64,000 nucleotides of DNA from Nostoc sphaeroides. GTDB taxonomy: Bacteria > Cyanobacteriota > Cyanobacteriia > Cyanobacteriales > Nostocaceae. Within the stretch, counting starts at the first letter, position 1, and each line of letters begins with the position of its first letter. The DNA lies in contig NZ_CP031941.1 of assembly GCF_003443655.1 (NCBI RefSeq), forward strand, positions 677,501-741,500, in the 5' to 3' direction. The translations under genes and the position numbers were made by a program. Below are positions 9,634 to 16,814 of the stretch, in pieces. The notes under the pieces were generated by a model, which was not told the DNA's origin, did no database searches, and saw nothing but the letters and a program-made list of their open reading frames with translations.

Positions 9634-9891
9634 AAAGAGAAGGTTTTTCTATGTAGTGCCAATTAATATCTAGATAGGTTTAATCTTTTGCATTTTTTAA
9701 TAATGTTTGAACAAATTTTCTAAATCCACTCTGGTTTTTAGTCCTTTCTAGCATAAAAGCCAAGCGATCGCTTTGAACAGCATTAAATATGCCGTCCGCC
9801 ACCCTCGCCTGACTAAATGAGCATTGAATTCTGCATTGAGTAGTATAATTGTACCACTCATTGATTAAATAGAAAAAATTTTTGCCAAAAA
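9634..9891. other. Intergenic region
   Basis: This AT-rich spacer lies upstream of the SSB gene and holds one HIP1-like GCGATCGC. I see no gene in it. Confidence 0.4.
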
Positions 9892-10248
9892 TTAAGTCTT
9901 GACGTGAACTGGAAAAACACCCAAGGCGATCAACCTGGCTGGAAGGTCGCGCAAGATGGGTAAGCGCAAAAACGCAGGTGGTACAAAGGTGCGATTTGAG
10001 GTGAGAACTGGGGCAAATACCCGCTTTTGGATAAAAGTTTGAAACGCCTGAATGATGCGTGTGGGCAACTCGCGTTGACGTTGTACTTTTGCTAAGTCGC
10101 TAAGTTGTACTTGTCGGTTATTGAGCGGTTTGCTGAGTACATTCGCTGCGACGACAGCATCTTGAATCGCGTAGTTAATCCCAACTCCACCAACGGGAGA
10201 CATTATGTGACAACTCTCACCGCTAACTGCAAGCAGTGTAGCGGGAGC
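9892..10248 (-). pseudogene. C-terminal fragment of an FAD-dependent monooxygenase (UbiH/PheA-TfdB type)
   Basis: The frame contains MSPVGGVGINYAIQDAVVAAN, the conserved GD-motif-proximal helix of flavin hydroxylases, then about 80 residues of C-terminal sequence (ELPTRIIQAFQTF, LPILRDLPARLIALG). The codons just upstream (LLAVSGESCHI) fit the strand before that motif. The reading frame then runs into the end of the IS605 element at about 10245. The FAD-binding N-terminus (~290 residues) is not found on the far side of the insertion. The gene is therefore a truncated remnant, cut by or before arrival of the IS. Confidence 0.75.
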
Positions 10249-11506
10249 ATCTCAAATTCACAAATGAGACTTGCTGCTTCACAGGCTGACTACTGTCTAA
10301 GCCTCCACAGCCAGGAATCGGTAGTCCAACCGACCCTTCGACAACGCTTGGGGCGAACCCACGCTTTAACAAATTCAATGCACTGTTCCAGTCTCGGTCA
10401 ATGACCAATCCACAAGAACAACTATGAACACGGATCGCAAGGGTTTTTTCGACCCTTTCACCACAACTCGAACAATTAATACTTGTGCCTCTGGGGTCAA
10501 CTCCTGCCGTATGCTTGCCGCGTCTTACCGCTACTGCTTGCATAATCTGGAGGAATGCACCCCACGCAACATCTAGTATCGATTTGGCTAATCGTGTCCT
10601 AGCTAAACCTCTAATGTTCAAGTTTTCAAAAACAATTAAGTCATAAGAATTAACTAACCAATGAGCAACTTGATAATGAAACTCTTTTCTTTGTCTTGCA
10701 ACGTGCAAATGAGTAAGTGCAACCTTTTTGGTTTGTTTCTTGTAGTTTTTAGACCCATTAATTTTACGTGCAAGCTTGCGCTGCTGACGGGCTAATTTTG
10801 ATTGTGCCTTACGGTAATACTGTGGCACTTCAATACTTTGTCCATCAGCAGTAGTTAAAAACTTTTCCAACCCGACATCTATACCTGTGGCAGATTTAAT
10901 CTTATCGAGAGGCAAAGAATCAGGTACAGTTTTATCATAAACAGAAAAACTGCAATACCATCCATCAGCTTTACTTAAAATTGTTGCCTGTTTAATCTCA
11001 AAACCATCTGGAATTGGGCGATGCAAGATAACCTCAATCTCACCAATCTTGGATAGTTTGAGAACGTTACCTGTCAGATGTGCGCCAGCTTTTGGTGAAT
11101 TAACACGCGGGAAGGTAAATGAAGAAATATCACCACGCTTTTTAAATCGTGGCTTACCTCCACAATGCCCTTTTTTGTCAGGTATTAGCCATCGTTTCCA
11201 CGCTTTATCCAACCGCATCAGGTTTTGTTGTTGGCAGTCGGCGTAAATGTTTTTGTAGTCGGGGAATAGCTCTTTAGTTTGTTTAAGGTTTGACGCTTGT
11301 GTATAGTAATCAGGTTTATTCGGTATCTCACCAATTGGTTCAGAAATTAAACTGCATCGGTCAATTTGTGACCTTGTGCGCCTTAACCAGTCTAACCTCT
11401 CGCCTAGTGCGTAGTTCCAATGACGACGCAGCAACTCCCCCCAAGTCTCAAGAATGACAACTTGAACGGATGTCGGGTTGAGTTTGAACTGATAAGTTAG
11501 TAGCAT
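10223..11506 (-). CDS. tnpB: TnpB RNA-guided nuclease of the IS605 element
   Basis: TnpB is the RuvC-type, RNA-guided DNA nuclease that keeps IS605 elements in place. With the start at 11506 (MLLTYQFKLN), the catalytic residues are Asp210 in GIDVGLEKF, Glu294 in FENLNIRGL and Asp370 in DRDWNSALNLL. A zinc finger is formed by CSSC and CSC pairs. All are present, so it should be active. Its last ~10 codons (LRCSRYTACS) are read from host sequence beyond the element end. The omega/reRNA is expected to overlap the 3' end, with the guide lying in the flanking monooxygenase fragment just below 10245. An upstream GTG/ATG would add 38 residues without homology. Confidence 0.9.
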   Translation of the reverse strand: MLLTYQFKLNPTSVQVVILETWGELLRRHWNYALGERLDWLRRTRSQIDRCSLISEPIGEIPNKPDYYTQASNLKQTKELFPDYKNIYADCQQQNLMRLDKAWKRWLIPDKKGHCGGKPRFKKRGDISSFTFPRVNSPKAGAHLTGNVLKLSKIGEIEVILHRPIPDGFEIKQATILSKADGWYCSFSVYDKTVPDSLPLDKIKSATGIDVGLEKFLTTADGQSIEVPQYYRKAQSKLARQQRKLARKINGSKNYKKQTKKVALTHLHVARQRKEFHYQVAHWLVNSYDLIVFENLNIRGLARTRLAKSILDVAWGAFLQIMQAVAVRRGKHTAGVDPRGTSINCSSCGERVEKTLAIRVHSCSCGLVIDRDWNSALNLLKRGFAPSVVEGSVGLPIPGCGGLDSSQPVKQQVSFVNLRCSRYTACS

Positions 11507-11950
11507 ATAGTCATAATACCATTTGGTGGCATGACTTACAATATAGGACACAGAGCAGTTTATAGTCTTAATATTCACTTGGTGCTTGTCACCAAATACC
11601 GGAGGAAGGTTATCAATCAAGCAATACTCAAACGACTACAAGAGATATTCGAGGGTACTTGCGCTAAGTGGAGAAGCAAGGTTACAGAGTACAACGCAGA
11701 ATCAGACCATGTTCACTTAGTTATTAGTTACCCACCGGATGTGGAAGTAAGCAAGCTAGTGAACAACCTAAAAACAGTGTCTAGTCGGTTAATTCGCAAG
11801 GAGTTTCATGAACACGTTAATCGGTTCTACAGTAAACCAGTCTTTTGGACAGGTGCGTACTTTGTTGCCTCATGCGGAGGCGTTACCCTCGACGAACTTA
11901 AGTCTTATGTTGAGAAGCAAAACAGCCCAACCAATTAAGAAAATTGCTGA
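10240..11950. mobile_element. IS200/IS605-family element (divergent tnpA and tnpB)
   Basis: A Y1 transposase (tnpA, plus strand) and TnpB (minus strand) are arranged back to back with their starts only 24 bases apart, as in the IS605 group. The boundaries are estimated: host monooxygenase sequence resumes near 10245 and a foreign frame resumes near 11945. Such elements have no inverted repeats and no target duplication, so exact ends need comparison with an empty site. Both proteins look intact, so the element may be active. Confidence 0.8.
11531..11938 (+). CDS. tnpA: IS200-type Y1 transposase TnpA
   Basis: TnpA excises and inserts the element as single-stranded DNA, cutting with a tyrosine. 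The HUH motif is His60-Val-His62 in SDHVHLVISYPP, and the catalytic Tyr126 lies in ELKSYVEKQ. The N-terminus with HLVLVTKYRRKV is typical. At 135 residues it is full length. It is divergent from tnpB, with 24 bases between the two start codons, so the promoters overlap. Confidence 0.92.
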   Translation: MTYNIGHRAVYSLNIHLVLVTKYRRKVINQAILKRLQEIFEGTCAKWRSKVTEYNAESDHVHLVISYPPDVEVSKLVNNLKTVSSRLIRKEFHEHVNRFYSKPVFWTGAYFVASCGGVTLDELKSYVEKQNSPTN

Positions 11951-12100
11951 TTTCGGGGGTATTGAACCCCACTCAATCAGCCCTCCTATCCCCCTCACCG
12001 CCAATCGGAGTACCGATGTGGCGGGAGTACCCCGGAGGATTTGATGGACAGGATTAATACTCGGATCTTGGGAAAGATTTTTAGGTACGTCGGTAGTCAT
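11945..12100 (-). pseudogene. N-terminal stub of an unidentified host gene cut by IS605
   Basis: A strong AGGAGGT ribosome site sits about six bases before an ATG at 12098-12100. The frame reads MTTDVPKNLSQDPSINPVHQ and about 30 further residues, then runs into the IS605 tnpA end. I cannot assign a family. It does not look like the FAD-binding start of the monooxygenase found on the other side, so the two fragments may come from different genes, implying loss of DNA at this site. Confidence 0.45.
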
Positions 12101-12258
12101 CACAACACCTCCTGATAGCCCTAAAATTCAGGATAGTTTGCTTTTGATGATGCAAGCTGTTTTTTTAACTTTTCGTATTTACCCTGAAGGTGTATTATGA
12201 TGGGCGCTAAACTGTCATTGGTCATTAGTCCAAATCCAATGCCCAATGCCCCATGCCC

Positions 12259-12443
12259 GAATGGCACTAAGTTAAGATACAGCCCTTGCCCTGACTGGTT
12301 AAGAGCCTCCAGGCTGGGAACCCATTCTCTAGGGCTGCTGCCTCCTCTTTCTTGACGAGAGGCAGAGCCTCTCTAAATACATTCCCAGTCTTAAGACTGG
12401 GAACGAGACTACACAAGCCTTTGGGCTTTTCTTAGTGCCATTC
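12259..12443. repeat. 185-bp palindromic repeat element with GAATGGCACTAAG ends
   Basis: The element has 13-bp inverted ends (GAATGGCACTAAG at 12259-12271 and its inverse at 12431-12443). Its interior holds GAGCCTCCAGGCTGGGAA and CATTCCCAGTCTTAAGACTG dyads. A related copy lies at 19500-19651 with the same GAATGGCAC, CAAAGGCTTG and CCTCCAGGCTGGGAA blocks. The stretch 12104-12477 holds nothing else I can support. Confidence 0.75.
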
Positions 12444-12477
12444 CCCCATGCCCAATTCCCAATGACAATAATTAGTT

Positions 12478-13800
12478 GTGTCCCAAGTTATTTTAGAAAA
12501 CGTTTATAAAAGTTTTTCCCCGCGTAAAGGGGAAAGTGTAACCTCAGAAAACCAATCTTCTCTCACGTCTGGGGAAAGAACTGATGCAGCGCCAGAACGG
12601 GCGGGAAGTGTTAACGTCTTGCGGCGGATTAACCTGACGATCGCAGATGGCGAGTTTATGGTGCTGGTAGGCCCTTCTGGTTGTGGTAAAAGCACTTTGC
12701 TGCGGTTAATCGCTGGTTTAGAAGTGATGACTGGCGGTAATATTTGGATAGGCGATCGCTTAATCAATGACCTACCACCCAAAGAACGCGACATCGCAAT
12801 GGTGTTTCAAAATTACGCCCTCTATCCTCACATGACGGTGTATGACAACATCGCTTTTGGGTTACGCCGTAGGGGAAGCAGGGGAGCAGAGGAGCAGAGG
12901 AGCGGAGGAGAAAATACTTCCTCGTCTCAATATTTTCAGGCGTGGGCAGAAAATCTTTTTGTGGGGGCGACCAGAAAGTTACCTAAAGGACTGCGCTACA
13001 CTTCTGACAAAGAACGAGCTGTGAATGAGCAGGTGCGTAGTGTTGCTCAACTGTTGCAAATCGAAACATTGCTAAATCGCTTACCCAAACAGCTATCTGG
13101 AGGACAAAGACAACGGGTTGCATTGGGACGAGCGATCGCGCGTGACCCCCAAGTATTCTTAATGGATGAGCCGCTTTCTAATTTAGATGCCAAACTACGG
13201 GCAGAAACCCGCGCTCAAATTGTCAAATTGCAGCGCCAACTGGGGACAACGACGATTTACGTTACCCACGATCAAACAGAAGCGATGACAATGGGCGATC
13301 GCATTGCGATTATGTCTGAGGGTAAAATTCAACAAGTCGCTTCTCCCCTAGAACTTTACAACCGTCCTGCCAACCTTTTTGTAGCAGAATTCATTGGTTC
13401 ACCACCGATGAATTTTATTCCGGTAGAATTTCATGCCCCGCAGTTGATTACTCATTCCCAGTTGCGTTTCACCCTTCCAGAAGTCTGGGGAAAAGCTTTA
13501 CAAAAATATGATGGGAAAACTTTAATTTTAGGCATTCGTCCAGAACACTTTAACTTGAGTATGCCAGCCACCAAAAATCTACCAGTGCAAGTAGATTTGG
13601 TGGAGAATCTTGGCAACGATTCCTTTCTCGCTGTTAAAATTGCCGAACCAGGATCTCAACCTGCGACTACAGCCAATTCCCTACAAGTGCGAATACCACC
13701 AGACAGATTTGTACAACCTGGTGAGCAACTTTGGTTATCGCTAACTCCAGAAAAAATTCACTTTTTTGACCCGGAAACTGAATTAGCGATATTTGCCTAG
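12478..13800 (+). CDS. MalK/UgpC-type ABC transporter ATPase with extra internal segments
   Basis: This is the ATPase of a sugar or sugar-phosphate importer (CUT1 class). It shows Walker A GPSGCGKST (65-73), QNYALYPHMT Q-loop, LSGGQRQR (206-213), VFLMDEPLSNLDAKL and the THDQTEAMT switch, then a TOBE-type C-terminus. At 440 residues it is about 70 longer than usual. One insertion of ~25 residues lies near 18-44. Another of ~45 residues lies near 131-175, and its DNA (12871-12910) is a GGAGCAGAGGAGCAG-type repeat. Both are in frame. It starts at GTG 12478. No permease genes are adjacent, so it probably serves transporters encoded elsewhere. Confidence 0.9.
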   Translation: MSQVILENVYKSFSPRKGESVTSENQSSLTSGERTDAAPERAGSVNVLRRINLTIADGEFMVLVGPSGCGKSTLLRLIAGLEVMTGGNIWIGDRLINDLPPKERDIAMVFQNYALYPHMTVYDNIAFGLRRRGSRGAEEQRSGGENTSSSQYFQAWAENLFVGATRKLPKGLRYTSDKERAVNEQVRSVAQLLQIETLLNRLPKQLSGGQRQRVALGRAIARDPQVFLMDEPLSNLDAKLRAETRAQIVKLQRQLGTTTIYVTHDQTEAMTMGDRIAIMSEGKIQQVASPLELYNRPANLFVAEFIGSPPMNFIPVEFHAPQLITHSQLRFTLPEVWGKALQKYDGKTLILGIRPEHFNLSMPATKNLPVQVDLVENLGNDSFLAVKIAEPGSQPATTANSLQVRIPPDRFVQPGEQLWLSLTPEKIHFFDPETELAIFA

Positions 13801-13933
13801 AATTAATCAATAAAAAAACATAAACTTACCGAATTTTAGATTTTAAATTTTGGATACACATCATTTATTTGTGAAGCTGTGCTAAACCCTTTGGCTCTTC
13901 GGTTAAGGCAAGAGATGCGATGAATCGTAGGCA

Positions 13934-13997
13934 AGAGACGCGATGAATCGCCGTCTCTACAATTAGTCTTTTGTAGAGACGGCGATTTATCGCGTCT
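13934..13997. repeat. Paired GAGACG palindromic repeats
   Basis: Two copies of the AGAGACGCGAT...CGTCTCT dyad lie in opposite orientation at 13934-13958 and 13973-13997. They can pair within or with each other. They match the palindromes at 5430 and 59090, and lie just before the 21-bp minisatellite. Confidence 0.75.
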
Positions 13998-14035
13998 TTG
14001 TGGTGATTTATGGCATCTTTATTGCGTCACCATAC

Positions 14036-14280
14036 GACTTTGAAATACCTCAAAACGACTTTGGAGTACCTCAAAACGACTTTGAAGTACCTCAAAACGA
14101 CTTTGGAGTACCTCAAAACGACTTTGAAGTACCTCAACACGACTTTGAAGTACCTCAAAACGACTTTGAAGTACCTCAACACGACTTTGAAGTACCTCAA
14201 AACGACTTTGAAGTACCTCAAAACGACTTTGGAGTACCTCAAAACGACTTTGGAGTACTTCAACACGACTTCGAGGTATC
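14036..14280. repeat. 21-bp minisatellite, about 11.7 copies
   Basis: The unit GACTTTGAAGTACCTCAAAAC repeats in perfect 21-base register with only a few variant positions (GAA/GGA, AAC/CAC). Because 21 is divisible by three, every frame without a stop in the unit stays open. Translation as VPQNDFE heptapeptides is possible in one plus frame, but a second plus frame and one minus frame are equally open and no ribosome site fits. I treat it as non-coding. Confidence 0.9.
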
Positions 14281-14302
14281 TGTTGCTTATATAGCAGAGT
14301 TA

Positions 14303-15055
14303 CTAATTTGTAGAAGTACTAAAAGATAGTGCAGATGCTTCTAACAGGTGCAGATTGTGGCGTTTCCAAAAACTCAAAATCTCTTCACCAACCTGTTGAG
14401 GATAGAAGTAATGAAAAAAATGATATCCTTCTGGGCATTCCCAGAGCTTATCTTCTGGCTTTAACCAATTTAACCAGTCATGCAATACAGTTGAGTTGAC
14501 TACCGGATCAGTCTTGCTACCACATACCATCATTGGCATAGAAACTCCACCCTTGGGTAAATAAACCAACTTAAATAAAGAGTGTGACGTGGGAGATTGT
14601 TCTAAATCTTTATCTAAGGCAGCTACTAACTTTTTAGTAGTATGAGGTGGTTGATTTCCAAATAGACTGCGAACGCTGCTTGCTAAAACTAGCTCACGGC
14701 TAATGCTAAAAAGTTGTCGTTGAAAGTAATAGTGAGCTTGCCAATTGTTTGCAGGTTGAGCCGCTACAGCTAGCAAGGCGAGCGATCGCACTTTTTGAGG
14801 AAATCTACGCGCAAAGGTTAAGGCGATCGCACCACCCATCCCATGACCGGCTAAATGCACGGGGCGATCGCGCCATTCTAAAAACTCATATAGCAATTCC
14901 ACAGCTTGATCTATGGAACTGGCTTCATCTTTGGTTTGCTGGTATTCCCACTGGGCGACGCTTATATACCCAGATAAGTATTCAAGTAATGGTTTATCAA
15001 AACGCTTCAATATAGGACTGGCATTTAACCACAGAACATCAAATGAATCAGACAT
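14303..15055 (-). CDS. Alpha/beta-hydrolase-fold protein lacking the nucleophile serine
   Basis: The protein has the alpha/beta-hydrolase layout. The nucleophile elbow reads GHGMGG (about 70-75) where active enzymes have GHSMGG, so the serine is replaced by glycine. The later acid candidate (GSKTDPVV) and the histidine (EGYHFFHYF) are present. Length (250) is normal. It may be a non-catalytic or differently acting member. The gene is followed by the minisatellite and preceded by a perfect hairpin that separates it from flavodoxin. Confidence 0.75.
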   Translation of the reverse strand: MSDSFDVLWLNASPILKRFDKPLLEYLSGYISVAQWEYQQTKDEASSIDQAVELLYEFLEWRDRPVHLAGHGMGGAIALTFARRFPQKVRSLALLAVAAQPANNWQAHYYFQRQLFSISRELVLASSVRSLFGNQPPHTTKKLVAALDKDLEQSPTSHSLFKLVYLPKGGVSMPMMVCGSKTDPVVNSTVLHDWLNWLKPEDKLWECPEGYHFFHYFYPQQVGEEILSFWKRHNLHLLEASALSFSTSTN

Positions 15056-15096
15056 AAATACCTATAACTTCTAAATTATCAATTTCACTAGTTGTC

Positions 15097-15129
15097 AGAT
15101 CCCCGACTTCTATAAGAAGTCGGGGATCT
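15097..15129 (-). terminator. 15-bp perfect hairpin after the flavodoxin gene
   Basis: AGATCCCCGACTTCT and its exact inverse flank a 3-base loop, 18 bases past the flavodoxin stop. The position suits a transcription terminator for flavodoxin, though no clear T-run follows. The same hairpin occurs at 16569-16601 and, split by a MITE, at 28165-28347, so it is also a dispersed repeat. Confidence 0.6.
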
Positions 15130-15146
15130 CCCGGCCCCAAGGCTTT

Positions 15147-15659
15147 CTACAAACCAAATTCTGTTTTCAATTGAGCAACCCAAGTTTTAATTCGCTCATC
15201 TGTTAAATCGGATTGACTACCTTCATCAAGTGCCAGCCCAACAAATTTGCCATTTTTCAAAGCTCTAGAATTCTCAAAGTCATAACCCTCAGTTGGCCAG
15301 TAGCCAACAGTTTTACCGCCTCGCTGGGAAATTTTTTCTTCTAAAATTCCCATTGCATCTTGGAAATTATCGGCATAGCCATATTGATCTCCATCACCAA
15401 AATAGGCAACCAGCTTACCACTAAAATCTATTTCATCCAGATCAGAGAAAAAACCTTCCCAATCGCTCTGAAGTTGACCAATATCCCAAGTGGGAGAGCC
15501 AATAATCAGCAAGTCATACTCATCAAAAGTTGTAGTATCCGCCTCGTAAATGGGATGTAATGTTACAACATCATCACCAAACTCATCCCGAATTTTTTCA
15601 GCATCAGATTCAGTGTTGCCAGTTTGAGTACCGTAGAACAGACCGATTTTTTTCGACAT
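15147..15659 (-). CDS. isiB: Flavodoxin (long-chain, IsiB type)
   Basis: Flavodoxin is an FMN electron carrier that replaces ferredoxin under iron limitation. The phosphate-binding loop is FYGTQTGNTES (about 8-18). The FMN-stacking regions are IGSPTWDIGQLQSDW and YFGDGDQYGYADNFQDAMG. At 170 residues with the long-chain insertion, it matches cyanobacterial IsiB. It is a single gene here, not next to isiA. A run of Nostoc repeat sequence lies directly upstream, so I cannot point to a Fur box with confidence. Confidence 0.95.
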   Translation of the reverse strand: MSKKIGLFYGTQTGNTESDAEKIRDEFGDDVVTLHPIYEADTTTFDEYDLLIIGSPTWDIGQLQSDWEGFFSDLDEIDFSGKLVAYFGDGDQYGYADNFQDAMGILEEKISQRGGKTVGYWPTEGYDFENSRALKNGKFVGLALDEGSQSDLTDERIKTWVAQLKTEFGL

Positions 15660-16060
15660 ATTTTTACCTGATATATGGATTTGCGTTAGCGTTCGCGTTG
15701 GCGAAGCCTCTCGAAGAGAAGCGTCTCGTAGAGAAGCTCACCGTTGGCGTAGCCTCTCGTAGAGAAGGTATCGCCAGGATACCTATTTGTCTTGTTGAAA
15801 TATATTATCGACTTAATGAATATCTATCTCAATAAGCCTGAAGATATCCTACCAGACTTATTGAAAGTTTTTATCATTTAATTTAAGTAAAATTTTGTAA
15901 AGTATTTCAGGAAACAAACCAAAAAGGCGGACGGACTTTCATTCCACCCCTATTTACTGTAAGTGGCTTACGATATGCTCACACAATATTCAGAATTATT
16001 ACTGGTTTTAAAATATACATCTATAAAAGAAGCTAGAGAAAGTAAATTTTTTGTGCATTT
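15660..16060. repeat. Intergenic region with CGTCTCGTAGAGAAG-type repeats
   Basis: About 15680-15765 is a patchwork of GCGTTAGCGTTCGCG, AGCCTCTCGAAGAGAAG and CGTCTCGTAGAGAAG units, a common Nostoc repeat family. Related units are at 23396, 31800, 50106-50160 and 62053-62110. The rest is AT-rich and should contain divergent promoters for flavodoxin and the secreted protein at 16061. Confidence 0.7.
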
Positions 16061-16363
16061 ATGAAATTCATCCCAACATTAAAAGTAGCTGTAATTCCTG
16101 TTTTGACAGTGTTGAGCTTGTTGTCTGCATCAAATAAAGTACTAGCTGACTATTTAAATAGCGAGGGTTCAGGAGGTGATTACCGTTATGAATTATGGTC
16201 TAGCGATGATAATAGTCATTACTATTTGAAAGTTTGGTTATATGAAGCAAGTCCAGATAGTGATCCATACACCACAACTACAAGATTCCCCTCTACTAGA
16301 GAAGCTTTAATTTATTTTGATTGCAATTACGCTAATAAAAATTTACCAGAATGTCCTCGATGA
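16061..16363 (+). CDS. Small secreted protein, unknown function
   Basis: I do not recognise a family. The 100-residue protein has a clear signal peptide (about 1-29, positively charged start, hydrophobic core, VLA at the likely cleavage site). The mature part is short, rich in Tyr, Ser and Asp, and has two Cys near the end (DCNYANKNLPEC) that could form a disulfide. It is a single gene between repeats. Start chosen at the first ATG; a weak purine-rich site precedes it. Confidence 0.6.
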   Translation: MKFIPTLKVAVIPVLTVLSLLSASNKVLADYLNSEGSGGDYRYELWSSDDNSHYYLKVWLYEASPDSDPYTTTTRFPSTREALIYFDCNYANKNLPECPR

Positions 16364-16390
16364 TAATTTGGAACCCCTTTCAAAGCATTC

Positions 16391-16517
16391 TATAGCAATC
16401 CGATTTGATTTCTGAATCACTTGTAGAGGTAAGGGACTGGGGATTGGGGACTGGGGACTGGGAAGAAAGAATAAAGGTGTACTGAGTTTTGTTCAAAAAT
16501 CAAATATGAGTCCTATA
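16391..16517. repeat. 123-bp MITE with TA duplication, copy 1
   Basis: The element proper is 16393-16515, flanked by TA on both sides. Imperfect inverted ends of about 25 bases read TATAGCAATCCGATTTGATT and, inverted, TATAGGACTCATATTTGATT. Its whole sequence is identical over 127 bases to 49622-49748. The interior carries GGGGACTGGGGATT-type repeats. No coding capacity. Confidence 0.9.
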
Positions 16518-16568
16518 GGAGGGTTAGCCATAGGAATCATATCTAATTTGTGAAAATTTGCGGTGTCC

Positions 16569-16601
16569 AGATCCCCGACTTCTTTAAGAAGTTGGGGATT
16601 T
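16569..16601. repeat. AGATCCCCGACTTCT hairpin repeat
   Basis: This is a second copy of the hairpin at 15097, with one mismatch in the right arm. It is preceded by ATTTGTGAAAATTTGC, also seen before the copy at 28165. The stretch 16518-16814 otherwise holds a further MITE-like left end (16529) and AATTACGAATT repeats before the next gene. Confidence 0.7.
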
Positions 16602-16814
16602 AACTTTTCGATTGCGATATTTTTTATTTGGTAATATTTTAAATTGAGTGATTTATAAATATAAATTATCTATGTTTTTGGCCAATTTTTAATATTTTAA
16701 GTAAACTACAGAGGCAAATGTGAAAGCCTACTTTCCTTCCGATAGTTGGGCTGATGATCAAGATAATTCGTAGTTCGTAATTAAAGAATTCAATTACGAA
16801 TTACGAATTACAAG

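Noticed and set aside
14036..14280. CRISPR array
   Set aside because: Units are directly adjacent 21-mers with no unique spacers; it is a minisatellite.
14000..14329. Protein with VPQNDFE heptad repeats
   Set aside because: Two other frames are equally open, no ribosome site fits, and base changes do not favour this frame.
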